In this document: piece by piece, positions 10,125 to 20,569 of the stretch
Layout of the letters: the number at the start of each line of letters is the position of its first letter
Position numbering within the stretch: position 1 is the first letter of the stretch
Assembly: GCA_963920635.1 (NCBI GenBank)
Contig: OY987301.1
Location: 55,806,560-55,870,559 of the forward strand
Direction of reading: 5' to 3'
Source: Pseudeuparius sepicola
Lineage: Eukaryota > Arthropoda > Insecta > Coleoptera > Anthribidae
DNA length: 64,000 bases
The notes under the pieces: model-generated
Told to the model about the DNA's origin: nothing
The model's input: the letters and a program-made list of their open reading frames with translations, nothing else
Databases searched by the model: none
Program-made: the position numbers and the translations under genes

Positions 10125-11400
10125 GTTCTATTGGCTACACATGAATAGGGATATCAAGGAGTTCTGGGAGAAGTGTCTCTCATGCAATTTGCGAAAAACC
10201 TCACCTCATCTTAAGCCAGCCCCTTTACAACGATTTCAGGAAGTCACACGTCCATTTCAACGAGTTGCAATGGATATAGTGGGACCATTACCGGTCTCCA
10301 ATCAAGGTAATAGATATCTTTTAACATTTCAGGACTATTTTTCAAAATGGGTAGAAGCAATAGCTGTTCCGGACCAAAAGGCTGAAACTGTCGCGCGAGC
10401 TTTCGCCGAGAATATTGTGGCACGTCACGGCGCGCCTGAACAATTACTAACCGACAGAGGTTCAAACTTTGTTTCAGATATGTTTCTAAATACCTGTAAA
10501 ATTTTTCAGATTAAAAAATTACAGACTACCGCAAATCACCCTCAAGGAAATGGCATGATAGAAAGGACACATCGCACTTTAAAAGATATTTTAGCTCACT
10601 TTATAGCCGAAGACCAGCGAAACTATGATCTATGGATTCCTTATGTATGCATGGCTTACAGAAACACTATCCACAGCTCTACGGGAGAAACACCATACTT
10701 TTTAATACATGGTAGAGATATGAATATTCCACTGGAAGAGATATTAACCCCGATGCGAATCCATCACGATGTTAGCGAGAACTATTCAGCAGAACTAATG
10801 GTAAGATTAAATAAAGCTTTTCAGATTACCAGGGAGAAACTCGAAGAAGCGACTGAGAAATTACATAAGAAAACAGAAAAGAAGGCACGACCATCCCAAA
10901 TTGCCATTGGAGATTTAGTTCTAATGAAAAATGTTGCCCCTACATTACGTAGGTCAAAGAAACTACAAATGAGATGGAAAGGTCCATATCGTGTGACAGA
11001 TCAAACGAGTCCAGTCAATTTTATAATTAAAGAAATTAACAAGTCACGAAGTACACCTGAGAAGAAAATTCATGGCAATTTATTAAAGAAGATTAAGCAA
11101 CCAAACCCAGGATTACAGTATTATCAAATCAACAAGGAAATAATGGAATCTTCCGAAGAAGAGGAAGAAGAGGAACTAGACTTATCAGAAGAAAATAACG
11201 AAACACCAGTATTACAAGAAGAAGTACCAGACCTAGACGTACCAGAAGAAGAACCAGAAGATAATCCCGCAATCGAGATAGACAGACCTTTAGCAGAAAA
11301 TGCCGAAGCGCCAGAACCCGAAATTGATGTTAGGTTACCTCATACTCGAAGTAGAGGTATAGCTCCGGAGCATCCGTGGGTATTATCTAAAAAGATCTAA
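10115..11400 (+). pseudogene. pol: pol: integrase with acidic C-terminal tail
   Basis: The reading from about 10115 has the Cys pair of the zinc-binding domain (CLSCNLRK); the His pair is lost at the frameshift junction. The catalytic core retains all three acidic residues: AMDIVGPLP, LLTDRGSNFVS and GNGMIERTHRTL. A GPY/F-like module (RWKGPYRVTDQ) follows. The last ~80 residues are strongly acidic (ESSEEEEEEELDLSEENNE). Integrase joins element DNA ends to the host chromosome. The core could still fold, but the N-terminus is damaged and the gene is cut off from upstream pol by frameshifts. Confidence 0.88.
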
Positions 11401-11768
11401 AGTTTATCTTATTATTCAGTTTTAATTGATCGTATTTTTTTTAATTAGTTTTTTATTATTATTATTTTATTATTACGGGTTTTGCTTGCTTTCTAGACCA
11501 TTCATACGGAAGTAAAGGTAATTTAGTAGAAATAGATAATGAGTCCCGACACGACCATGGATTTATCCAAAACGATCATTTAGTACAGAAAAGGGGAATT
11601 TAATACGTTTTATTTGTGTATATCATAAGTATTATTTCTTTGTGTTCAAGAATAGTGGTTAGATCAAATCGAATCGTTCCTCAGCCAGAATAAAAGTATC
11701 GGGAAATAAAAGTATCCTTACTATTAACCACTTTTCTCTATAAAGTTATGTAATCTATTGTTTTCACA
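11401..11768 (+). other. pol-env spacer
   Basis: A+T-rich, non-coding. It ends in a polypyrimidine tract and 'ttttcacag' just before the env-like frame, consistent with a spliced subgenomic env message. Confidence 0.6.
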
Positions 11769-11769
11769 G
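11753..11769 (+). promoter_or_regulatory. probable env splice acceptor
   Basis: The sequence 'ctattgttttcacag' is a good 3' splice site. The env-like frame opens directly after it and has no nearby upstream ATG in frame, so the start codon would come from an upstream exon, as in other insect gypsy-type retroviruses. Confidence 0.55.
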
Positions 11770-12707
11770 CTACGATTCTACTATGCAGTACACTTACCAC
11801 GGCGGACCAATCACAGGACCTCACACAGGGGGCTCTATTAATTCGACAGGGCAGGATAGTCCTAACAGATGAAAAATGGACATTGGCGGTGGACATAAAC
11901 CTTCAAGTTTACATTAACGTGGCTAACCAACTCAAGGACAAGTTAGAAGAAATAACGAACACAAGCATGGAACTGGAGAGAATACTGCCAGGGCATCGAC
12001 TGGAGTATCTGCAGGATGAACAAACTATCATGAGAGATCGACTGAATCAGATCTTGACAACAGTAAAGTACACTTTGGAAACCACTCCAAGACGTGAACG
12101 AGGGTTGATTGTTGTGGGAGGATTAGCATTAAAAGTTATCTTTGGAACACCAGATCCAGGATGAGTTGCAATTCCTTACAACACAAGGCGACCAAGTTGT
12201 TCATGCAGTACGAGCACAGGCAAGTTTACTTAACCAAACTTATGCTCTAGTTAAGACCAACCATGAGAACATGGGAAGAATCAACGAGACGAATAGGATC
12301 ATCCAGAACGACTTCCAACCTCCTCACCCAAAGTTTCCCAAACGTCTTTACAGTATATTATCCTAGCCAGCGCCGCATCAGGCGTCATATTGTTCCTCAT
12401 TATCTTAAATTGTCTGATGGCAAGATGTCGTCAAAAATATCCTATCCCCATCCCTATTCCAGTACCAGCACCTCCAAGTATGCCAGTAGTCACCAGTGGT
12501 TCAGCACTACCTACTCCCCAGTTGCTAGCACGAACGAGCGTCGCTCAGCAGTCCAGCCCCACTCACGATGACCATGGATATGCCAGACCTAGGAGATTTG
12601 GCACCGTCACGTTCCAAGCCGATCCTGTACCACCAGCAGCACCACCTTTACCACAAGTAGATGCACAGGGATACATCAGGATGGGACCTCTCCAACCAAC
12701 GACATAG
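11770..12707 (+). pseudogene. env-like (fusion-protein-type) gene, frameshifted and shortened
   Basis: After the acceptor the frame encodes a hydrophobic signal-like stretch (ATILLCSTLTTA) and an alpha-helical region. A basic cleavage-like site with a following Gly-rich hydrophobic segment comes next (RRERGLIVVGG, then LKVIFGTPD). This arrangement resembles the furin site and fusion peptide of F-type envelope proteins in gypsy errantiviruses. The frame closes at 12164; a second frame continues with a heptad-rich region (12167-12366). A third carries a membrane segment (VILFLIILNCLM) and a Pro-rich tail to 12707. It is clearly shorter than typical envelope genes and broken by two frame changes, so no functional membrane glycoprotein is expected. 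Confidence 0.7.
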
Positions 12708-12800
12708 GGTCGTTATCATAATATTTTGTTTTATTTCAGCTCTTTAGTTTAAATTTGTTTTAGAAAAAATTAACCCTGAAAAGAGTATATTTTTTCTTTT

Positions 12801-12812
12801 AAGGGGAAGTAA
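12801..12812 (+). other. polypurine tract
   Basis: AAGGGGAAGTAA lies immediately upstream of the 3' LTR start TGTGACAGG; it is the expected plus-strand primer site. Confidence 0.85.
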
Positions 12813-13947
12813 TGTGACAGGTAGGGCAATACCCATTTTTTCATTCTAAACTTAGTAGGTATTTTTTTTATAAAAAGGAATAATTTTGCCAAATTACTCA
12901 AACTATACCCGGACGCGCTTATCTTAATTACCCTCATTGAAACATCCCGCGGTTTTTATCAATATTTTGGCGACCAAATTTAGGCTCACCTCTAACCTCC
13001 CTTCGCGAAATGTGTGCAAATGATGAAACAGTTAGAGATTACACGCAAGGCGTCGGGCAAAGAAAGGCGAAGACTACGTGACTTGCGTCAAACAACCGGA
13101 TTCAAATTTTGGATAAATTCCTAAGAGGCGGCCCAATCTGGGCTAATCTCCAGTGTGTGCCTGAGCTGTCTATACCGTGCTTCAAAGTGTCATACGCCGA
13201 TCCTCGAAACGCCAACCTTGTCGACTGTCAACTAAACATGAGTAAGCTATTGTTCTAAAACTATTATTTTCCGTTTTGCTCTAATTTTTCGTACTTAATT
13301 GAATTTTTGCTCTATTACCTACCTGTTGTGCTATACCTGTCGCTATTACTGGGGTTATTATTTTAGTGGGTTTTATTTTATTATTATTATTTTTCTCTAG
13401 TGATAGTTTGCCCTTAGCGCATTATTAATATTAGTGGGAATTTACGGGGTTAGCTCAAAAGTGTATCAAACTAATATCAAGGATTCATTTTGATCAAAAC
13501 AGTATTTTTTCTTCTTCCTTACATCCTTTATGTTAGTTCTTGACTATTCTTGTATCATGCTTATATTTTAGATTATTGCTAGGATATTACTAGTAAACGT
13601 TTTTGAATCTTTTTTCAAGTTCCTTAACCAATTACTTAAGTGGGTTATTCTTGTTCTTATATCATTCTTTAGTTATTTAATATATTATATTTTTATTGGG
13701 AAAAACGCCGATTATTATTTACCTTGGATCACCTGGACTGACAAATAACAAGTATAGCTGGGGTGGCAAGCGAATCCTCGTACGCCCTTAATAATTAAAC
13801 ATCAATAGAGATCCAAGTAACCAATTAACAAGTATTTAGTTTTTTTTCCTTATTTAAATAAGGTGGTGACAGCGAAGCCAACATCAAATTATTAGTTTTT
13901 TTGTGTTTTTCGTAAAAAAGTCCTTCCGACTCGTCCGGCTGGTAACA
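12813..13947 (+). repeat. 3' LTR (complete, 1135 bp)
   Basis: Starts TGTGACAGG, ends CTGGTAACA, followed by the CCAC target duplication. The last ~108 bp (13840-13947, including TGGTGACAGCGAAGCC) have no counterpart in the 5' LTR region. The TG...CA ends and the duplication together fix the boundary. Confidence 0.88.
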
Positions 13948-13951
13948 CCAC
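13948..13951. repeat. right target-site duplication (CCAC)
   Basis: Directly follows the 3' LTR; identical to 5308-5311. Confidence 0.8.
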
Positions 13952-15080
13952 GTCAACTAGGAGGAAGAGGATTGGCAGATCTCAGCAAGCTTGGACCAAC
14001 AAATATTAAATCTGCGTAATTATTTCTACAGGCAGGCCAACAGCTCCACACTACATAGGGCTATATGCGGAGCAGACGTCTCAACACCGCTACGTCTGAC
14101 GGAACACGAGCGTCAAAATCACAACCGAACCGACAACGATAAACTACAGAGGTGGTTGGGGAAGCCGCTGCACGGGAGGCATCCTAATGAGGTTAACCAG
14201 GAACATGTCGACAAGTTAGCGTCGAACTATTGGCTGACCTCGGAACGAATGTTCCCCGAGACGGAAGGCTTCCTACTGGCCATACAAGATCAGGTTATAC
14301 CAACTCGCAACTACCTAAAATTCATTGCAGGAGATGCATCGGTAGTGGATGACAGATGCAGATACGGGTGCCCAACTTCAGAAACAATCCAGCACATAAC
14401 AGGAGGATGTCAGATGTTCGCATCAACGGAATATAAGGAACGACACGATTCGGTTGCCAAGATCTTGCACCAGGAACTGGCAGAAAAGCTGCTGCTTGTG
14501 CAGGCAGAGAGGGTCCCATATTACAACTACACACCTGAGCCTGTTCTTGAGAACAGCAACTACAAGATGTACTGGGATCGTACAGTTCTGACAGATGAAC
14601 GAGTTACCCATAACAGACCGGACCTTATAATAGATGATAAAATTTCTAGGCAGACAACTCTGATTGATGTGGCCATCCCGAACAACAACAACCTGCGTGT
14701 GAAGCAAGTCGAGAAGATCGCGAAGTACAGAGATTTAGAAGAACGAATTAGAAGGCAATGGGAAATGGAGAACGTCCAGACGATTCCAATCATCATGTCA
14801 ACTGGTGTTATACCCAAAAGTTTGCTGAGAAACATCAAGGAGCTGGGTCTAACTGATAGTCTTTACAGGTCCATGCAGAAAGCGGTACTACTTGCGACAG
14901 CCCGAACCGTCAGGAAATTCATGGGGAATGCAGGATCATCCAACAACATCAATGTCACCTAAGGCCCGATAACATGGCAAGGGTCTCGTCCGAGCCAGAT
15001 CCTTTTGGTATCCGGGATACCCGGGATCTGAGTGAATGTTCCCCGTAGAGGGAGTGCGAATGCCTTTTGGCTAAGTCGAG
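13952..15080 (+). pseudogene. R4/Dong-like non-LTR element, copy 3, main part: C-terminal domain with restriction-like endonuclease
   Basis: The frame resumes with RQLGGRGLADLSKL, shifts near 13990, and is then open to a stop at 14960-14962. It encodes a CCHC-type finger, CRYGCPTSETIQHITGGC, and a PD-(D/E)XK-like endonuclease signature (HNRPDLI ... TLIDVAIP), followed by KYRDLEERIRRQW. This endonuclease nicks the target DNA to prime reverse transcription in R2/R4-type elements. The 3' UTR ends in 'taagtcgag' and (ATA)n. Tails and targets of TAA repeats are a hallmark of Dong (R4 clade), on which the clade call rests. Frame breaks and 5' truncation make it inactive. Clade assignment is inference; the RLE-type class is firm. 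Confidence 0.82.
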
Positions 15081-15146
15081 ATAATAATAATAATAATAGA
15101 GATAATAATAATAGAGGGAGTGCGAATGCGTTTTGGCTAAGTCGAG

Positions 15147-15181
<35 letters not shown>
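15081..15181. repeat. TAA/ATA microsatellite with a duplicated 3'-UTR scrap
   Basis: TAA-type repeats surround a 35-bp copy of the element's 3' end ('agagggagtgcgaatgcgtt ... gtcgag', about 15112-15147). This looks like either an extreme 5' truncation or slippage in the TAA tract. Confidence 0.8.
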
Positions 15182-15182
<1 letters not shown>

Positions 15183-15834
15183 TCAGGTTATACCAACTCG
15201 CAACTACCTAAAATTCATTGTAGGAGATGCATCGGTAGTGGATGACAGATGCAGATACGGGTGCCCAACTTCAGAAACAATCCAGCACATGACAGGAGGA
15301 TGTCAGATGTTCGCATCAACGGAATATAAGGAACGACACGATTCGGTTGCCAAGATCTTGCACCAGGAACTGGCGGAAAAGCTGCTGCTTGTGCAGGCAG
15401 AGAGGGTCCCATATTACAACTACACACCTGAGCCTGTTCTTGAGAACAGCAACTACAAGATGTACTGGGATCGTACAGTTCTGACAGATCAACGAGTTGC
15501 CCATAACAGACCGGACCTTATAATAGTTGATAAAATTTCTAGGCAGACAACTCTGATTGATGTGGCCATCCCGAACAACAACAACCTGCGTGTGAAGCAA
15601 GTCGAGAAGATCGCGAAGTACAGAGATTTAGAAGAACGAATTAGAAGGCAATGGGAAACAGAGAACATCCAGACGATTCCAATCATCATGTCAACAACTG
15701 GTGTTATACCAAAAAGTTTGCTGAGAAACATCAAGGAGCTGGGTCTAACTGATAGTCTTTACAGGTCCATGCAGAAAGCGGTACTACTTGCGACAGCCCG
15801 AACCGTCAGGAAATTCATGGGGAATGCAGGATCT
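15182..15834 (+). pseudogene. R4/Dong-like element, copy 4 (truncated at both ends)
   Basis: Starts within the TAA tract at 'tcaggttataccaactcg' and is collinear with copy 3 to 'ggaatgcaggatc'. There it joins the right terminal inverted repeat of the composite. The frame carries the same CCHC finger and endonuclease motifs (CRYGCPTSETIQHMTGGC, TLIDVAIP) and is nearly identical to copy 3. It lacks the 3' UTR. The apparent ORF that reads on to 15891 continues into TIR sequence and is not a fusion gene. Confidence 0.85.
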
Positions 15835-15965
15835 CTTGAAAGCTTAATCACCCTGTATCTTCGTAACGAAGCGTTTTTGGACCCATGTTGATATGAACTT
15901 TTCGTCTTATTTTAACGAGTAAATTACGCCCCTGAAAGGGGGCCGCATAGTTTTGAATCACCCTG
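15835..15965. repeat. right terminal inverted repeat of the composite
   Basis: Inverse complement of 3882-4013 with few mismatches, ending GAATCACCCTG before the TA at 15966-15967. Confidence 0.85.
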
Positions 15966-16110
15966 TATATGATTCAATATAGTTATATTGTAAAAAGTTA
16001 AAGAAAAAAAAACAGTTAATATTTTTGCCTAGTCTATACCAATGAGAAGTGATAGCTGACGTACATGCGGCTCAGATAAATATTTAATTTTGTATAAGTT
16101 ACATTCTATT
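15966..16110. repeat. satellite unit resuming after the composite
   Basis: 'tgattcaatatagttatatt' and 'aaaaaacagttaatattttt' match the unit seen at 3755-3815. The next 'agctgacgtacatgcgg' at 16054 keeps the ~128-bp period across the insertion. Confidence 0.75.
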
Positions 16111-17470
16111 TGTAAAAGGGAATGATCATCTGCAATAAAAACGTAGTTAATATTTTTGCTTTTGCCGTAAATGTGCGTAAAAAATCCGTAATATTAAATA
16201 AAAATCGTTTCAAGTTAATATTCGCCATATTAGCGCAAAATTCATTCAGGCCCATACTTCCACCCAAGTACTTGTCACATATTGTCACTAATGGGAGAGC
16301 GCCCCCTAGACATCGCCTCGTTGGTACCTACGGTAGGTAGCAAGCCGGATTTTCGGCGAGGGGCGGGTGGTACGGGATGTGCTAGGTAGATGGTAGCGAG
16401 TACTACATTTCTACTAGTGTGACGTCATTTTTATCGATTGGTTACCCTTTGTCTGAGGGCGGCTCGGCAAAAGCCGTTATGAATTAAAATGGTTGCCGTT
16501 GTACCGCCGCGTTATTTGTTTCAATCTGTTTCAATAAATAGAAGTGTTTCGTGTGCTGTAGCGATATTTTTTGCATAATTAAATAACGCGAGTTTAATGT
16601 AGTAGTACTCGCTTCGATAAATCGCGCGTGTGCTATAGACTGTTTTCGGACAAGACAAGTGTGCTTTTGAGGAAAGTGGATCTGGACGACAGCAGTTATG
16701 TAATTACGGATGTTTGAGGAAACTCATGCTTTGAAACTGTTTTTTAATTGCTTCTTTGATTGAGTTTTTCTGATATCCTTACATTACACTTCTTAGGAGT
16801 ACCTATTCAGTTTAAAGTAAGTGCAATCCTTTGTAAATTTCTATGGCGTTGGCTATGATTTTACAAGCCTAATTACGTGGGGGAATCTGAACATTTTTTA
16901 GGGTGATGCGCTCTTCAATTACCTATAATTTAAAGTATGTATGTATTTTTTTGTTTATTACATGAAAATAGGGCGTAATACGCTATTCAGTGCAGCACAT
17001 TGTATTTTTGTTTTCATTGCAAAGGGGGTAAATATAGTTTAATTGGACAAAATGCGAGAAAATGAGAGTACTTGTAACTATTTTAAATAGTTATGTAGGT
17101 ATAAACGGTACGTAACCTGCGTAAATAGAGTCTAATACAGTCTACAGTGCAGTGCACTGCATTTTTTTTCATTGCAAACGGGATACATTGTGTTAATTGG
17201 TCAAAAAGCGCGGGAAATGAGAGTGATTATATTTATTTTAAATAGTTATGTAGGTATAAACGGTACTTCACCAATAATTTGACATTTATTGTGGGAATTT
17301 CGCGGAAATATGGACCCGCGGCATTGTAATTACACATTACGCTGCAATTATACGGTATGATGGGTGCGGGGGAAGGTCATGCGCTCGGTGCGCATGCGCG
17401 GGGGAAAAGTGGGCGGGGCCTACCAGGGGCGTAGGAGTGGGGGTAATGTACGAAAAAGGGGTGGGGGGAT
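16111..17470. other. gene-free stretch with a ~155-bp tandem duplication
   Basis: Two diverged direct copies at about 16988-17115 and 17145-17268 share 'ttttcattgcaaa', 'aatgagagt' and 'aaatagttatgtaggtataaacggtac'; the last phrase recurs at 17084 and 17239. A GC-rich patch with G runs lies at 17355-17470. I see no convincing ORF; the 17364-17615 frame is compositional. Confidence 0.55.
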
Positions 17471-17479
17471 CAATTCTGA

Positions 17480-18358
17480 ACTCTCAAACATTAACTACCA
17501 AGGAGGTTTGCGTAAGCATTTGATTTTTCTAGGATGGGAGTTACTGGGTTTATTCATAGTGGTTAAAACTTTAATTTTTGTATTGTCAGTAGAGGTAACA
17601 GTAGCGGGTATATAGGGTGCGTCGAGTTTGTTACGAGTGTTTTTGGAAAGGTACACGGTTTGTCCTTTTTCTGGAGTAGGAGTGGGATCTGGTAGATTTT
17701 TGTTGCGGTTTTCTAAAATGCGGGTTTTTCGTGAAGTTTAGAGTAAAGGGAATCAATAAAAGGGCGGAGTTCATCTTTATGTCGTTGATTATATTTTTCA
17801 TAAATCGGTAAGTCGTCGTCGAATTGTATTTCTTCGATATAGGGGCCGTAGAGGATTGAGAAAGGAGAGTAGCCAGTGGCTGAGTGAATTGATTGACTAT
17901 AAATAAGGACACAGTGTGTGGTCAGATTTTAGAAATATTCTTTAGGTCGTTCATCTTGCATAACTCGGAGTTTTTCTGTAAATGTGATAGGACTGTTAGA
18001 ATTAGGATTGTTAACGGTGGTAAAGTGGAGTTCTATTTTGTGGAGTTTACAAAATTCTTTAAAGAGATTATTAGAAAATTCAGTGCCTTCATCGCAAACA
18101 ATTTTGAGCGGATAATTGTGATGAGGAAAGTAATGACGCAATTTGCTTAAAATGGAAATATTCATTTTATCTTGTATATTGTAAACTTGAGCATATTTGG
18201 AAAATGAATCTATGATTGTTAGGAAACTTTGACGAGTGCAGGAAAAGGTATCTGTGTAGATAAAATCAAAAGGTTTTTGTCCTAATAGTGGGCGTTTGAA
18301 GGGAAGTTTATAAGGGTGTCTTTCATATTTATTTCTTAAACCGATATCGCATTTACTA
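17480..18358 (-). pseudogene. integrase remnant of a second Ty3/gypsy element (minus strand)
   Basis: On the minus strand the core begins at KCDIGLRNKYERHPYKL and includes FIYTDTF (first Asp), IIDSFSKYAQVY and IVCDEGTEFS (second Asp). The stretch after NNPNSNSPI runs straight to TFTEKL. Relative to the family, about five residues including the catalytic Glu appear to be deleted. After a stop and frame change near 17720, the C-terminal module (EKGQTVYLSKNTRNKLDAPY) is readable to about 17590. It is an old, inactive copy; the RT half lies upstream on the same strand at 20570-22165, separated by an insertion. Confidence 0.8.
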
Positions 18359-20564
18359 TGAAACACTCCGGCCCCAGGGCCGTTGGTTCATAGGTTTTTT
18401 CTGGTAATATCTGTTTATTCTTATTCTATATTTACGATATTTTCTCCTTCAAATTATAAATATATTTTTTAAATATTTCTTTTGAGATAAAAAGCATTTC
18501 CAATAACCGCCTATAAAGAAACGGGCAGGCCAACCTGCGCTCGGGCCCTACGCCACATCTGGTCGCCACTCGCACCTAGTCTCCAGAGCCCTTTTGTTTC
18601 CGACCTACGCCATTGTCAAGGCACTCCTCAGAATTCGCCGCTTTTTGGGAAAGCGAAATGCAGTCTGTTTTTTGTTAGTCGAGCCGAGCCCTTTCCTTGG
18701 CTTTGTTCGAACTCACATAAATAGCGTCCGCACGGAGTCCTCGAGGACAGTTGATTCTGATCCACCTTGGTCTACACTATTCTTCTGCATCTATGCAATT
18801 CCTTCCGGAGAGTGCCGGCAGCAATATTTAATTTCACGTCTCTGCATCTATGCAATTCCTTCGGGAAAGTGCCGGCAGATAACCGCTGTTATATTTCATA
18901 AATTTCTCTTAAAAGTCGTATCGGCCGTATCTAATTTATTCACGGAGCTCTAATTTAGGCGCAGCTTCTTTAATTTCCACGCCATCCTTTATTTTCCCGG
19001 CTTCTCTGGTATGTTTACAGCTTGCCCCATTCATTCACGGCATCTCTAATTTATTCACGATTTCTTTAATTGATTTTTGATCAGATACCCACAACACTAC
19101 AAATTACCTCTCATTCCAGTAACAGTGTCTCTGTACACGTATTTTTGTCTTGTTTATTTTCACTGAAGACATTACTTTTGCCAAAGTCAATATGGTACTA
19201 AAACACTTCGCCCAGTAGCGAACTGTCAACTAAACGGCAGAACATTGTCGAGACAAGCTTTTTCTTATTTTTCAATACCGACGAGTATTCCGCCATCACT
19301 CACTCCACTTTTCATTTACATGTTTAGCACGGCGCACGCGCCGCGTGTTGTACACACACACGCCTTGCCCACGTCAGAGAGACCCATGGTCATGGATACA
19401 ATAACAATGTAATGTAAATACCATAGGCGACAGGCTAAACAAAAATAACCTTTCATCCTTAGACGCTCTTGTACATATGTGTACTATATAATCAAATTTA
19501 GCTGTTCTCCGCTGTACGTGTCGCTCTCACAGAGAGGACACTCACCTACATTAAATTAGGGACTTGTTTTGAACTACACCATTCCTAAATATGTTCCAGT
19601 ACTACACGATTTATTCTTGTGAGAATTAATTAGTTCAGTAAACCAGCCGTGTAGTTAAACGCTTGTCCAAGCGTGATGCTATCTTGGAGGACGCCCTGTC
19701 CGATTGGTTGTCAGTTAGCACCTCTGTTACCGAACGTAACTCGACCGGTTAAGGTCCCGGGGGAGACTTCCCGACCGAGGGATGTCAAACCCGGTCCGCC
19801 ACTGGACGGGTTTCGTTCTCCCCTACGTACACACACCTGAATCCCTGCGATCCGTCGTTAGCGGAAGAAAGGAGAACCCCTGTGGCTACAGCTGGCTATT
19901 CTGGTCCGAGAGAGGCCGAAGGTCCTAAGTTACCTGGTAACGACGGCCACGATTCTATAAATGCCTACATATCTATATATCTACCTACGGGTGTTACCTG
20001 AACCAATCGGCGGTGTGGCCGTCGATATACACCTCGTACGATCCAGTATTTACCCACATGAGTTTTATTGCCAATATAAGCCAAACGCTTAACCTTCCCA
20101 GGGCGAAGGAGTATAAGTCGTGTATGTGCTACCTTGTATAGGTTTTCGTTGGGAGTCCGGCGGGGTTTTATTAGATTTTCCTCGCCGTGTCCGGGCTAAT
20201 GCTCTACCAACACAATGTAGTACGAAGTCGGGTCCTAAACCTCGACATAATTAATAAACGAGACCTATTAATTATGCAACCAACAAATCTTTGTCTTATT
20301 TACTATTTTCCCTCACAGCTGACTATACAAACTAGGTCAAAACAAATTTTATTGCGGTAGCCTCGTCTACCTAATACAAGTGTTTATGGCTACACCCTAC
20401 AGTTAGATTAAAAAATATATGCAATCAATACTTTAAAAATTACCCCGGTTACAAATAAACAAAACACAACGTAGAACAAGGTCCTAACCAATTAAACTAG
20501 ACGATCATGCCAATTAAAGTTCCTTTCTTCGGCACCGTAAGGGGCCGGGGGTTAGGACGTTACA
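18359..20564 (-). mobile_element. 2.2-kb TG...CA insertion splitting the second gypsy integrase (possible solo LTR)
   Basis: On the minus strand the segment starts TGTAACGTCCTAACCCCCGG and ends GGAGTGTTTCA. The gypsy integrase zinc-finger reading (HYYWPNMRTTISDYIN) stops at its start and resumes at its end with KCDIGLRNK. The flanking ATTA/ACTA could be a decayed 4-bp duplication. No coding domain was recognised inside. GC-rich patches with CCGGCCCC near both ends and a promoter-like middle fit a long solo LTR, but no partner LTR is in the window. Confidence 0.5.
18784..18880. repeat. 57-bp direct duplication
   Basis: 'tctgcatctatgcaattcct' with a following 'gtgccggcag' occurs at 18784 and 18841. 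Lies inside the 2.2-kb insertion. Confidence 0.85.
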
Positions 20565-20569
20565 ATTAA

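Larger units (their letters stand above)
5312..13947 (+). mobile_element. Ty3/gypsy endogenous retrovirus-like element with env-like ORF (defective)
   Basis: An 8.6-kb element in plus orientation: 5' LTR (3' end missing), leader, gag, protease, reverse transcriptase/RNase H, integrase, env-like ORF, polypurine tract, 3' LTR. It is flanked by CCAC. The gene order and the env-like reading after pol are those of errantivirus-like gypsy elements of insects. Frameshifts interrupt gag, pol and env, the RT palm is deleted and env is short, so it cannot be autonomous. The two LTRs differ at about eleven substitutions and two one-base indels over 1027 aligned bases (counted by eye), which points to a fairly recent insertion. 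Confidence 0.93.
3882..15965. mobile_element. TA-flanked composite element with 130-bp terminal inverted repeats
   Basis: The left end CAGGGTGATTCAAAACTATG is preceded by TA (3880-3881). The right end is its inverse complement, followed by TA (15966-15967). Removing 3882-15965 plus one TA restores the satellite unit. A TA duplication and CAGGG ends are typical of Tc1/mariner elements. No transposase is found inside; the interior is a TIR-adjacent stretch (4014-4440), a series of truncated R4/Dong-like copies and a full gypsy element. The simplest reading is a small foldback element swollen by later nested insertions, not a 12-kb transposon that moved as a unit. Confidence 0.75.

Noticed and set aside
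15238..15891. Possible fusion of an R4-like protein with a new C-terminus
   Set aside because: The extra residues after 15834 are simply the terminal inverted repeat of the composite read through.
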